NCBI GenBank assembly: GCA_030151925.1
Contig: JASLCY010000052.1
Span: forward strand, 1 to 14,257
Direction: 5' to 3'
Length of the DNA stretch: 14,257 nucleotides
DNA from: Oligoflexus sp.
GTDB taxonomy: Bacteria; Bdellovibrionota_B; Oligoflexia; Oligoflexales; Oligoflexaceae
A model generated the notes under the pieces. The model did no database searches, was not told the DNA's origin, and was given only the letters and a program-made list of their open reading frames with translations. Position 1 is the stretch's first letter, and each line of letters starts with the position of its first letter. Shown here piece by piece: positions 1 to 6,895 of this stretch. Both the position numbers and the translations under genes were made by a program.

Positions 1-50
1 TTCGAATCGCGGCCGTTCTTTGTACTACCACCAGCTTTTTTCGTAGCCAT
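1..50 (-). CDS. rpmA: 50S ribosomal protein L27, N-terminal fragment
   Basis: The minus strand from base 50 reads ATG and then MATKKAGGSTKNGRDS, the highly conserved L27 N-terminus that reaches toward the peptidyl-transferase centre. Only 16 codons lie in the window; the rest runs off the left edge. It begins directly with MATKKAGG and has no cleavable N-terminal extension of the Firmicutes type. An AAGGG stretch lies about 9 bases before the ATG. It follows rplU by 45 bp, the usual rplU-rpmA order, so the two are probably co-transcribed. Confidence 0.93.
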   Translation of the reverse strand, partial: MATKKAGGSTKNGRDS

Positions 51-95
51 GCTTCATTACCCTTATAACGAGCCCAAAAGGAAATCCGCGAGGAA

Positions 96-407
96 TTAGC
101 CTTTGATGCTGCTGATTTCGATCGTCGTTACAGCCTGCTTGTGGCCGCGAGTACGTTTGTAATCTTTACGACGTTTGAATTTACCAACGAGAATCTTTGC
201 GTTGAAGCCTTGTTTCTTAACAACGCCTTCAACAGTAGCGCCACTCACGAAGGGAGCACCGACAGTTGTCTTGTCACCGCCAACGAGAAGAACGTTGGAG
301 AAAGTAACTTTATCGCCTTCATTTTTACCTTCGAGGAAGTCAACGGTGATTGTGTCACCTTGGCTAGCTCGGTATTGGTGGCCGCCAGCTTGAAATACGG
401 CAAACAT
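96..407 (-). CDS. rplU: 50S ribosomal protein L21
   Basis: A 103-residue protein, the normal length for L21, a 23S rRNA-binding protein of the large subunit. It opens with MFAVFQAGGHQYRASQGD, the typical L21 start, and has the basic KFKRRKDYKRTRGHKQ segment near residues 76-91 that contacts rRNA, then the usual I-E-I-x-x-I ending. GAGGAG lies five bases before the ATG (bases 413-418 on the plus strand). The gene precedes rpmA in the conserved order. Its base composition is less G+C-rich than the rest of the window, as often seen for highly expressed ribosomal genes. Confidence 0.97.
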   Translation of the reverse strand: MFAVFQAGGHQYRASQGDTITVDFLEGKNEGDKVTFSNVLLVGGDKTTVGAPFVSGATVEGVVKKQGFNAKILVGKFKRRKDYKRTRGHKQAVTTIEISSIKG

Positions 408-475
408 AAAAACTCCTCAATCCGAGTTCTGTCGAGCTCTATGTTTGCTCGATGAACCTTTTCCCTGTGAATTAT

Positions 476-500
476 GCCCAAGGCACAATTGCCTCTTGGC
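476..500 (-). promoter_or_regulatory. Hairpin in the rplU 5' leader
   Basis: On the minus strand the leader contains AGGCA-ATTG-TGCCT, a 5-bp stem with a 4-base loop. An A-U pair in that stem is followed by a G-U wobble, then an outer GCC/GGC stem across a small internal loop. It sits about 70 bases before the L21 start, between the candidate promoter and the ribosome-binding site. It could stabilise the mRNA or control translation, since some bacteria carry regulatory L21 leaders. No match to a known leader family can be claimed. Confidence 0.35.
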
Positions 501-523
501 ATGGTGAGCCGAGAGAGCGTCAC

Positions 524-552
524 ATATTCTTAAAAAGGACCTTGAGTGTCAA
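524..552 (-). promoter_or_regulatory. Candidate sigma-70-type promoter for rplU-rpmA
   Basis: The minus strand has a perfect TTGACA -35 box (plus-strand bases 547-552). About 17 bases downstream lies A+T-rich sequence (GAATAT at 524-529, within TAAGAATATG), which is only a fair -10. The position, 115-145 bases upstream of the L21 start codon and pointing toward it, fits a ribosomal-protein promoter. The -35 is convincing; the exact -10 and start point are not. Confidence 0.45.
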
Positions 553-658
553 CAGAAATCGCCCGCTTTGCGAGCTCTGAAAAGGCCCCTGGGTTCGGCG
601 GTGTCGAGAGGCAGCATGGGACTGGGCAAAAAGGTTCTAACCAGCGGCCGTATTTGCC

Positions 659-670
659 GAGTCAGGACTC
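659..670. promoter_or_regulatory. GAGTC-AG-GACTC dyad upstream of the sigma-54-type promoter
   Basis: The sequence GAGTCAGGACTC has perfect 5-base arms around a 2-base centre. Its centre lies about 60 bases upstream of the -24 element of the fliK promoter. Sigma-54 promoters need an upstream activator protein that binds dyad sites, so it could be such a site. A short dyad can also occur by chance, and only one copy is visible. Confidence 0.25.
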
Positions 671-711
671 TTCTGCGCGATCTAAAGAATTGAGATCATT
701 AATGTAGCGAT

Positions 712-728
712 TTGGCATGGAGACTGCT
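712..728 (+). promoter_or_regulatory. Sigma-54 (RpoN) promoter for the fliK-flgD operon
   Basis: The sequence TTGGCATGGAGACTGCT matches the sigma-54 consensus TTGGCACG-N4-TTGCW at 11 of 13 defined positions. The essential GG (-24) and GC (-12) are present with exact spacing. The predicted start point, about 12 bases after the GC, gives a leader of roughly 45 bases before the fliK GTG codon. Sigma-54 control of middle flagellar genes through an enhancer-binding activator of the FlrC/FleR type is known in many flagellated bacteria, which supports the assignment. Confidence 0.75.
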
Positions 729-784
729 TAGGAGAGCCTATCAGTCATCTCTGTCTTCGGTGCGCGGAAAGGAAACTTGAGGCC

Positions 785-3058
785 GTGGTTAAAATAAAAT
801 CTCCAGCCCTCCCTAACGGACCAGTGGCGAGCGATGCAAACGCTTTGCCCGCCAATACGCCTGACGATAATACCGGGATACGCCCCGGGGTGAGCAAGGA
901 CGCTTTGAAGTTTGCGGATCACCTTGCCGCACCTGAGACCAAAGACGCTCAAAAGAACAAGACGGGTCAAGCTCCGGCGGCCTCCGAAACGGCTTCCCAG
1001 GAGACTAAGGCTTTGCCCAAGGCTGCGGCCAAGGACGATGCGAAAACCGCCAAGACCGGCAGCAAGGCCCTCGCCAAAGACGAAGGCAAAACAACCAAAG
1101 AGCTCGTCGGTCACACCGCTTCCATTAATAATACCCCTAAGCCGGTCCCTCCGACCGCGCAGAAGGCAACGCCAGCCAAAGCCCCCGCGGCTAACTCCGT
1201 GGCGAGCGACGCGGCAGATTCTGCCCAGCAAGCTTCGGCCAAGGATGATAAGGCCGCAAAATCAAACACGCTCGTCGTGAAAAAATCAGCCGCTGCCCCC
1301 TCTGCTCCTAAAAACGACGGCGACGCCAGCGCCGAGGCTTCGAATACGGCTCTGGACGACAAGAGCCCGAAGAAGACCTTCAACGATAACGCCGCTAAAG
1401 CCGTAAATACCGCGACTGACGCCAAAGACGCCAATCAACCCGAATCCTGGGAAAAGCGCCTCGAGGATATGCTCCAATTCATGGGGCTTCAGCCCAGCGC
1501 CATGCCGCGCATGATGCCGGCCCTCGCCATACTCACCGGGCAATTGCAGGACGTCGAACCGGAAGCGATTCCTTCGACCCTCGCTCAATCGCCTATGCTC
1601 AATAACGTGCTCGCCGCGGACGATCCCGCGTCGGTGGTGGAAGAAGTGAAGCCGCTCGGCGAATGGCTGAACGATATGGGCTGGACGCCTGATACCGTGA
1701 AAGTCCAAGATCCGGCGGCGTTCCAGGCTCTGATGGCGACGCCCGTCAGCCTCAAGGATGTGATGAGATCCTTCGACGTCGACGTGGATCGCGTCGTGAC
1801 CGAAGCTCGCATCATGCAAGACACCCTGCCGCTCGAGGGCGCGACGCCTTACATCGAACGGGCGACCCGGCTGCGCGCGAGCGAAGGTTTGATGACGAAC
1901 GCTCCCAAGGCCGAGAAGGCCGGCGCGACCAAGGCTTCGGCTCTTGATGCCGCCGCGAAAGGCGACGAGAACCCCATGGAGCTCGAATTCCTGGGCATGC
2001 TCATGAACCGCGGCAACGACACTCAAATCTCGTCCTTCAACGCGGGTAAAGACGCGGGCGACGGTCTCTCGGCGACTTCGCTCAAATCCCTCAAAGACAG
2101 CGGCCGCCCCCTGACGACCGTCGATCAATTTCTCATGGACGCCAGCTCGATCGCGGGACAGATGCCCAATGCCGACGGCTTGCCCAAGGTTCGCACGACC
2201 AGCGAGAATCCTTTCCAGACGATGGATCTTCGTGCTGCGGAGACCTTTACCTTCAAGCCTGATCTCCTGCGCGCCGACGGTGCGAGTGCTCGTCCGGAGC
2301 CTCGTGATTGGCTCGAAGGCATTCATTCGTTCCAGCTCCAGAGCGATGCCGAAGCCCAGATCGGCGAAGGCAGCAAGCCTCTGGATTCGCAGGCCTTCTT
2401 TGAACCCCTGCAAAGCTTCGCCGTGCAGGCCGAACAAGGCGGCTTCCAAGGTTCGTCGTCGGATGGCGAAAGTGAGAACGGTGCGCTCGAGCAGGGCAAT
2501 CACGACTTCCTTCACGTCAACCACAGCCAGCATACCAATCATGCCCAAGGCGCCGGCTTCGATCTGGGTGCTCCCGAAGCCGCGGTTCCGCCCCAGGCCG
2601 CAAAAGAGATGGTGAAACACGTCTTCGATAACTCGACGATGCTGGTGGAAAAAGGCGGCGGAGCGATCCGCCTCGACATCGGCAACAAGGAGCTCGGCGC
2701 GATCGATCTCGCGATCGAGGTGAAGGACAATAGGGTCGATATCAAGATCGCGGCGGCCTCACCGCACGCCCGCGAGATCCTCGCGACCGAGTTGCCGAAA
2801 CTCAAGGAATCGCTGCAGAGCCAGAACCTCAACCTCTCGAAGGTCGAGATCGGCCTCACGGGCGGATCGTCCTGGACTTCGTCCGACGGCCGTTCGTCCC
2901 AGAGAGAGGCTTCTTCGCAGACGGAAGAGATCAGTTCGGTCGGCGGCACGACTTCGACCCGTAAATCGAGCCGTACTTATCGCCAAAGCCATAACACGCA
3001 GAACCTTCAACCCGATGCCTCTGGCGCTCCCAGCGGCAGCATTCATGTGAGGGTCTAA
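785..3058 (+). CDS. fliK: Flagellar hook-length control protein FliK
   Basis: FliK is exported by the flagellar type III apparatus, measures hook length and switches export from hook to filament subunits. At 757 residues this one is nearly twice the enterobacterial length. Residues 45-218 are low-complexity, rich in Ala, Lys, Asp and Pro. Residues 220-365 form a more ordered, Leu/Met-rich region that I do not recognise. Residues 573-586 carry five regularly spaced histidines. Residues about 605-695 match the FliK C-terminal hook-type domain: an L-x-I-x-x-x-E-L-G-x-I-x-L strand motif, then an R-E-I-L helix, then the L-K-E-S-L-Q-S-Q-N-L segment. A Ser/Thr/Arg-rich tail follows. The start is GTG, with GAGG close before it and AAGGAAA further upstream; no other in-frame start is near. 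It is followed after 3 bp by flgD, which strongly supports the call. Confidence 0.88.
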   Translation: MVKIKSPALPNGPVASDANALPANTPDDNTGIRPGVSKDALKFADHLAAPETKDAQKNKTGQAPAASETASQETKALPKAAAKDDAKTAKTGSKALAKDEGKTTKELVGHTASINNTPKPVPPTAQKATPAKAPAANSVASDAADSAQQASAKDDKAAKSNTLVVKKSAAAPSAPKNDGDASAEASNTALDDKSPKKTFNDNAAKAVNTATDAKDANQPESWEKRLEDMLQFMGLQPSAMPRMMPALAILTGQLQDVEPEAIPSTLAQSPMLNNVLAADDPASVVEEVKPLGEWLNDMGWTPDTVKVQDPAAFQALMATPVSLKDVMRSFDVDVDRVVTEARIMQDTLPLEGATPYIERATRLRASEGLMTNAPKAEKAGATKASALDAAAKGDENPMELEFLGMLMNRGNDTQISSFNAGKDAGDGLSATSLKSLKDSGRPLTTVDQFLMDASSIAGQMPNADGLPKVRTTSENPFQTMDLRAAETFTFKPDLLRADGASARPEPRDWLEGIHSFQLQSDAEAQIGEGSKPLDSQAFFEPLQSFAVQAEQGGFQGSSSDGESENGALEQGNHDFLHVNHSQHTNHAQGAGFDLGAPEAAVPPQAAKEMVKHVFDNSTMLVEKGGGAIRLDIGNKELGAIDLAIEVKDNRVDIKIAAASPHAREILATELPKLKESLQSQNLNLSKVEIGLTGGSSWTSSDGRSSQREASSQTEEISSVGGTTSTRKSSRTYRQSHNTQNLQPDASGAPSGSIHVRV
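2501..2542 (+). other. Histidine cluster within FliK
   Basis: Codons 573-586 of fliK encode HDFLHVNHSQHTNH, with histidines at 573, 577, 580, 583 and 586. The spacing is regular (4, 3, 3, 3), so on a helix or extended loop they would lie close together. The cluster sits just before the conserved C-terminal domain. Metal binding is possible but unproven; I know of no such motif as a general FliK feature. Confidence 0.7.
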
Positions 3059-3061
3059 TTC

Positions 3062-4459
3062 ATGTCATCGATTACCCAAGCGATCAACCCTCCGCACGTC
3101 GCCCCCAGCGCGACCCAGGTCTTCTCGGATGCGAAGGTGGATGACAACCTCGAGAAGAAGAGCGGCGACGACAAATCGAAGACCGACTTCAAGACTCTGA
3201 TCACCAATTCGGTGGACGAGATGAAGAAGGACAGGAAAGCCAAGGAGAACGGCGACCTCTCGTCTTCGAGCGACGCCGAGTTCCTCGAAAAACTCTCGAA
3301 TCAGACCAAAGAGAAACGTCAGCCGAAGAACGAGCTCGGCAAAGACGATTTCATGAAGCTGTTCGTGACCCAGCTCCAGCACCAGAACCCGATGAACCCG
3401 GACGACGGCGCGGAGATGGCTTCGAAGCTCGCGCAGTTCAACGCCCTCGAGCAGATGATGAACGTGAACAAGGGCATCGAGAAGCTCACGACGCAGCAAT
3501 CGACGGCGCAGAACATGCAGATGATGAACTACATCGGCAAAGAAGTGACCGTCGACGGTGGACGGGTTCGCCTGGAAAACGGCAATATCACGCATTCCGA
3601 ATTCTCCGCGCAGGCGCCTGTCGCGGCCGCGACCCTCGAGATCCGTGGTGCCGACGGCATGCTCATCAACCAGATCGACCTCGGCGCGATGGATGCGGGA
3701 ACGCATGATCTGCCGTGGGACGGCATGCGTTCGGACGGCAAACCTGCCGGCGACGGCATCTATACCTTCAACGTCACCGCTCGGAACATGGAAGGGGACA
3801 ACGTTCCCATCAATATCCAGAGCAAGGCCCGGATCACCGGCGTCGATATCAAAGCGAAGGACGGCGCGCTCTTCTCCGACTTCGGCAAAGTCACCTTCGA
3901 TCAGATCCGCTCGGTCGGTCTGGTCGGCTACGATGTTGAGAATCAAAAAGCCAATGCACCCGGCGCGGCCCCGGCTGGCGCGAATCCCGCAGTAGGCGCG
4001 GCAGCCCCCACAGGCCAGGCGCCGGCGACCGCAGCAACCGGTCCGGCAGCTCCTAATTCACCCGTGGCTTCGCTCCAAGGCCTGTCTCAAGCCGCTCCCG
4101 CCGTGCTCCCCGGAATGCCGGGCGCGCCCGCTGATAAATCGCTCGCCACGCCTCCTCAATACGGTGCGGCGAAGACTTCCGCCATGGAACAAAAAAGTTC
4201 GCCCAAGTCTCCGAGCCAAGTCGCCGACAGCCTTGATCGCATGAAGGCCGAAGGCAAACTCGATCTCAAGAAATCGCAGGAAGCCTCGACCAAACAAGCG
4301 CAGGTAAACGCGAATGCCACAGCCGAACTCGCCAAGGCGCGCGCGAAAGCGAACGCGGCAGTCGCGTCCTCCGACTCGAAAGCCGCGGCCAGCGCAATGA
4401 GCAGCGGAAAAGACTCCGGGAAGGCGGCTAACACCGCTAAAACCCCGGCAGCTTCGTGA
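3062..4459 (+). CDS. flgD: Flagellar hook capping protein FlgD with long C-terminal extension
   Basis: FlgD forms the cap on the growing hook and directs insertion of FlgE hook subunits. Residues 91-143 match the FlgD N-terminal domain: LGKDDFMKLFVTQLQHQNPM, then the D-D-G-A-E-M and L-A-Q-F-N-A-L-E-Q segments. Residues about 185-255 match the FlgD Ig-like domain (D-L-P-W-D-G, then G-x-Y-T-F-x-V-x-A). Residues 256-290 complete the usual core. The protein then continues for about 170 residues rich in Ala, Pro, Lys and Ser, so it is about twice the usual 220-240 residues. GAGGG stands eight bases before the ATG, inside the end of fliK, so translation is probably coupled. Hook gene flgE, which often follows flgD, is absent here. 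Confidence 0.93.
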   Translation: MSSITQAINPPHVAPSATQVFSDAKVDDNLEKKSGDDKSKTDFKTLITNSVDEMKKDRKAKENGDLSSSSDAEFLEKLSNQTKEKRQPKNELGKDDFMKLFVTQLQHQNPMNPDDGAEMASKLAQFNALEQMMNVNKGIEKLTTQQSTAQNMQMMNYIGKEVTVDGGRVRLENGNITHSEFSAQAPVAAATLEIRGADGMLINQIDLGAMDAGTHDLPWDGMRSDGKPAGDGIYTFNVTARNMEGDNVPINIQSKARITGVDIKAKDGALFSDFGKVTFDQIRSVGLVGYDVENQKANAPGAAPAGANPAVGAAAPTGQAPATAATGPAAPNSPVASLQGLSQAAPAVLPGMPGAPADKSLATPPQYGAAKTSAMEQKSSPKSPSQVADSLDRMKAEGKLDLKKSQEASTKQAQVNANATAELAKARAKANAAVASSDSKAAASAMSSGKDSGKAANTAKTPAAS

Positions 4460-4483
4460 TACACTGGAAAAGCTCGTTAGAAT

Positions 4484-4499
4484 TCTTCCGTAGAAGAGG
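4484..4499 (+). promoter_or_regulatory. Small hairpin carrying the ribosome-binding site of the cysteine-repeat lipoprotein
   Basis: TCTTC-CGTA-GAAGA forms a 5-bp stem whose right arm runs into GAGG (4496-4499). That GAGG is the likely ribosome-binding site, seven bases before the TTG start at 4507. The stem could lower translation when folded, but it is short and may be fortuitous. The GAGG itself is what decides the start codon. Confidence 0.35.
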
Positions 4500-4506
4500 C
4501 GCCGTC

Positions 4507-5388
4507 TTGTTCAAATCCATCACCCTATCACTGCTCGTCCTGCTGACCGCCTGCAAAAGCACCGACGGCGGGCCGACCGAGAAGCCTCTCGCCTCGGGAC
4601 CGGTCTTCGAGCTTATTCCCAAGGAAACGGACGGCACCAAAACCCAGGCCCAAACGCCCGCGGCCGCTCCTGAATCGGCTGCGCCCGTAGCGCTGACGGC
4701 CAAGGTAGAGGTCGATTGCAAACCCGAGGACGCTCCCGTCTGTCCCGAGGAAGAGCACAGCAACCCCTTTCGCTGCGTGGTTTTGAAATCGACGGATTCC
4801 CTTCTTGCCGATTCCGAGCAGATCGTAGGCTACGGGACATCGCCTTGCCAGGCGCGACGCGAGGCTTTTCTCAAAGCGTGTTCGGCGAAGATCGCGGTCA
4901 AAGCCCCTGAGCAGATCTCGTGCCATCCTTTCGCGAATGAAGGCGAATGCCCGGCGAAACTCGAAGACTGCGATTCGACCGAAGAGCCCAGTCGTTGTTT
5001 TGCGACAGCTTATGACGACGAAAAATTGAATGAGATGAATCGTCCCGAAGCCTGGGGCAAGAATGAGTGTGAAGCGCGGAATGCCCTGAAGACGCTCGCC
5101 TGCGGCAAAGGACTCAATCCCACGAAGATCAAACCCGTCGTCTGCGAGAAAGAAAAGTCCGCGCAGGTATGCCCACCGCACTGGCGGAACTGCGTGATTC
5201 AAAAGGACGAATATACGGTTTGCTCGTTGAAGGCGATCGGCGCCGAGACGCTGCATAAGCCTATCGAGGCCCTGGGAGCGAATCGCTGCGAAGCCACTTA
5301 TCGGGTGGTGGAAGCGGCCTGCCGCCTGCAGAAAGAACCTATGACGACCCTCTCGGGCATCGAATGCAAATCGACCTTGGCCCGCTGA
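4507..5388 (+). CDS. Cysteine-repeat lipoprotein of unknown function
   Basis: I do not recognise this protein. From the TTG at 4507 it has a compact lipoprotein signal peptide, MFKSITLSLLVLLTAC, with the lipidated Cys at residue 16. A Pro/Ala-rich linker runs to about residue 70. Three tandem modules of about 73 residues follow (71-138, 139-212, 213-287), each with cysteines in the same places. The mature part has 18 cysteines besides the lipidated one, an even number that would suit disulfides in the periplasm or outside the cell. The start at 4507 is preferred because GAGG lies seven bases before it. An in-frame GTG at 4456 overlapping the flgD stop would add 17 residues, but has no ribosome-binding site and gives a long charged N-region. 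It probably belongs to the fliK-flgD operon, so a flagellar or envelope role is possible. Confidence 0.8.
   Translation: MFKSITLSLLVLLTACKSTDGGPTEKPLASGPVFELIPKETDGTKTQAQTPAAAPESAAPVALTAKVEVDCKPEDAPVCPEEEHSNPFRCVVLKSTDSLLADSEQIVGYGTSPCQARREAFLKACSAKIAVKAPEQISCHPFANEGECPAKLEDCDSTEEPSRCFATAYDDEKLNEMNRPEAWGKNECEARNALKTLACGKGLNPTKIKPVVCEKEKSAQVCPPHWRNCVIQKDEYTVCSLKAIGAETLHKPIEALGANRCEATYRVVEAACRLQKEPMTTLSGIECKSTLAR
4717..5367 (+). repeat. Three tandem cysteine modules in the lipoprotein
   Basis: Modules start at 4717, 4921 and 5143, each with a cysteine codon, and a closing cysteine codon lies at 5365-5367. Shared layout: C, then 7-8 residues, CP, a CxV or CxA-like third region, 21-23 residues, then C-x10-C, and 13-14 residues to the next module. 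The C-x10-C pair is exactly spaced in all three, with forms such as CEARNALKTLAC and CEATYRVVEAAC. Modules 2 and 3 have an additional Cys six residues after CP that module 1 lacks. The copies are diverged at DNA level, which indicates old internal duplication. Confidence 0.85.
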
Positions 5389-5391
5389 GCA

Positions 5392-6882
5392 TCAACCTAA
5401 AACTTCATAGGGCGCTTCATCGAGCATCTCGACCTTGAGCGAGGCCGGCTCGAACGTAAGGTTCAATTGGTATTTCTCGACGAGGCTGTTGTAGAGAGGG
5501 CGCTCTTCGTTCATCAGCTTCTCGTAGACGTCGTCGCGCAGGCGGATGCGAATATCCTTCTGCTTCCGCTTGAGATAAATCCGCTCGATCTCCCGCATCA
5601 TTTCCATGACCAGCGATTCCGCGCTCAGCGTCCGTCCCCAGCCGTTGCAGTGGCGGCAATCATTCGTCAGCACCCGTTCCATCGATTCGCGGGTCCTCTT
5701 CCGCGTCATCTGCACGAGCCCCAGCTCATTGATCGCGAGCACGTTGGTGCGCGATTTATCGGCTTTTAAAGCCTCCGTGAGGCGATCGTTCACCCGCGCC
5801 TGATCCTCGAGGTTCTCCATATCGATGAAGTCCAGCACGATGATGCCGCCGAGGTTGCGGACGCGGAGCTGATAGACGATTTCCTCGACCGCCTCGAGGT
5901 TCGTGCGCAGGATGGTGTCGCGCGCGTTCACCGACCCCACGAACTTCCCGGTATTGACGTCGAACGAGGTCAGAGCCTCGGTCTGATCGATCACGAGGTA
6001 TCCGCCCGACGGCAGCCAGACCTTACGCGACATTGCCTTGGCGAGCTCGAGCTCCAGGCCGTAGTGATCGAAGATGAGATCCGGACCTTGGAAATAGACG
6101 AGCTTCTCATCGGCGCCGGGGATCGAGTGGAGGAAGTGCTTTAGCTGATTGTAGACCTGCTCGTCATCGACGATGATCTCGCTCACGTCCTCCGACAGGA
6201 GGTCGCGCGTCGTCTTCAGGACGAGGTCGGGCTCCTGATAAAGCAGGGCCGGCGCTGCGACCTTGCTGCGTTTCTCCGAGACGGATTCCCAGATCTTCAG
6301 GAGGTAATCGAGATCCTTCTTGAGATGGCCGGGGGGCACCTCGAGCGCGGCCGTCCGGATGATGATGCCCATCTCGGGCGGGCGGAAGGCTTCCACCTCG
6401 TCCGTAAGCTGCTTGCGAATCGCTTCGTCTTCGATGCGGCGCGAGATGCCGAGGCTGTTGAACTCAGGCATGAGCACGAGATAACGGCCCGGGATGGTCA
6501 CGACCATCGTCACGCGCGGCCCCTTGGTGCCGAGCGGCTCTTTCGCCACTTGAACGGAGATCTCCTGACCTTCCTTCAGGATCTTTTCGATAGGCGTACG
6601 GTTCGCCATCTCGCGCGGATCTTTGTCCGGCTGCGCGTTCATCGTCGAAATATGATGCGGATCGATCACGTCGCCGCCGTAGAGGAAAGCGGAGCGGTCG
6701 GCGCCGATATTCACGAAGGCCGATTGCATGCCGGGCAGGACGCGACTGACCTTGGCTTTATAGATGTTCCCCACCATCCCGCGTTTCGTATGACGCTCCA
6801 CGTAGAGATCTACCAGACGATTGCCTTCGAGCAGTCCGATACGGGTCTCCGAAGACGTCGCGTTGATGATGAGTTTCTTCAT
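5392..6882 (-). CDS. rng: Ribonuclease G (RNase E/G family endoribonuclease)
   Basis: RNase G cuts single-stranded A/U-rich RNA and takes part in 16S rRNA 5'-end maturation and mRNA decay. Starting at ATG 6882 the protein has 496 residues, close to E. coli RNase G, and lacks the long degradosome scaffold tail of RNase E. The S1-like region includes MQSAFVNIGADRSAFL (52-67). Catalytic segments are IDQTEALTSFDVNTG and LDFIDM; D308 and D351 align with the Mg-binding aspartates of RNase E. The Zn-link CRHCNGWGR has C409 and C412. A TTG at 6909 would add nine residues, but it overlaps waaA, and MKKLIINATS is the usual family start. The ribosome-binding site is weak. It lies 13 bp after waaA in the same operon and ends 3 bp from the convergent lipoprotein gene. 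Confidence 0.94.
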   Translation of the reverse strand: MKKLIINATSSETRIGLLEGNRLVDLYVERHTKRGMVGNIYKAKVSRVLPGMQSAFVNIGADRSAFLYGGDVIDPHHISTMNAQPDKDPREMANRTPIEKILKEGQEISVQVAKEPLGTKGPRVTMVVTIPGRYLVLMPEFNSLGISRRIEDEAIRKQLTDEVEAFRPPEMGIIIRTAALEVPPGHLKKDLDYLLKIWESVSEKRSKVAAPALLYQEPDLVLKTTRDLLSEDVSEIIVDDEQVYNQLKHFLHSIPGADEKLVYFQGPDLIFDHYGLELELAKAMSRKVWLPSGGYLVIDQTEALTSFDVNTGKFVGSVNARDTILRTNLEAVEEIVYQLRVRNLGGIIVLDFIDMENLEDQARVNDRLTEALKADKSRTNVLAINELGLVQMTRKRTRESMERVLTNDCRHCNGWGRTLSAESLVMEMMREIERIYLKRKQKDIRIRLRDDVYEKLMNEERPLYNSLVEKYQLNLTFEPASLKVEMLDEAPYEVLG

Positions 6883-6895
6883 ACAGTAGGCTTTC

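Larger units (their letters stand above)
408..784. other. Divergent intergenic region between rplU and fliK
   Basis: These 377 bases separate two genes read in opposite directions. From left to right they hold the L21 ribosome-binding site, a leader hairpin, a TTGACA-containing promoter facing left, about 100 bases with no recognisable feature (roughly 555-655), a 12-base dyad (659-670), a sigma-54-type promoter facing right, and a 5' leader of about 45 bases before fliK. I see no convincing gene or RNA here. Confidence 0.7.

Noticed and set aside
141..455. A 104-codon plus-strand reading frame
   Set aside because: It lies antisense to rplU, whose protein is unmistakable, and its own translation has no recognisable feature or ribosome-binding site.
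1000..1440. Ala/Lys-rich DNA in fliK as a histone H1-like gene or tandem repeat
   Set aside because: It is continuous with the FliK frame, the period is irregular, and FliK ruler segments are often low-complexity.
1286..2620. A 444-codon minus-strand reading frame opposite fliK, and similar long antisense frames opposite flgD, waaA, GT9 and the large lipoprotein
   Set aside because: G+C-rich coding DNA commonly leaves the opposite strand open. The translations are rich in Arg, His and Gly without domains, and the plus- or minus-strand partner has clear family motifs.
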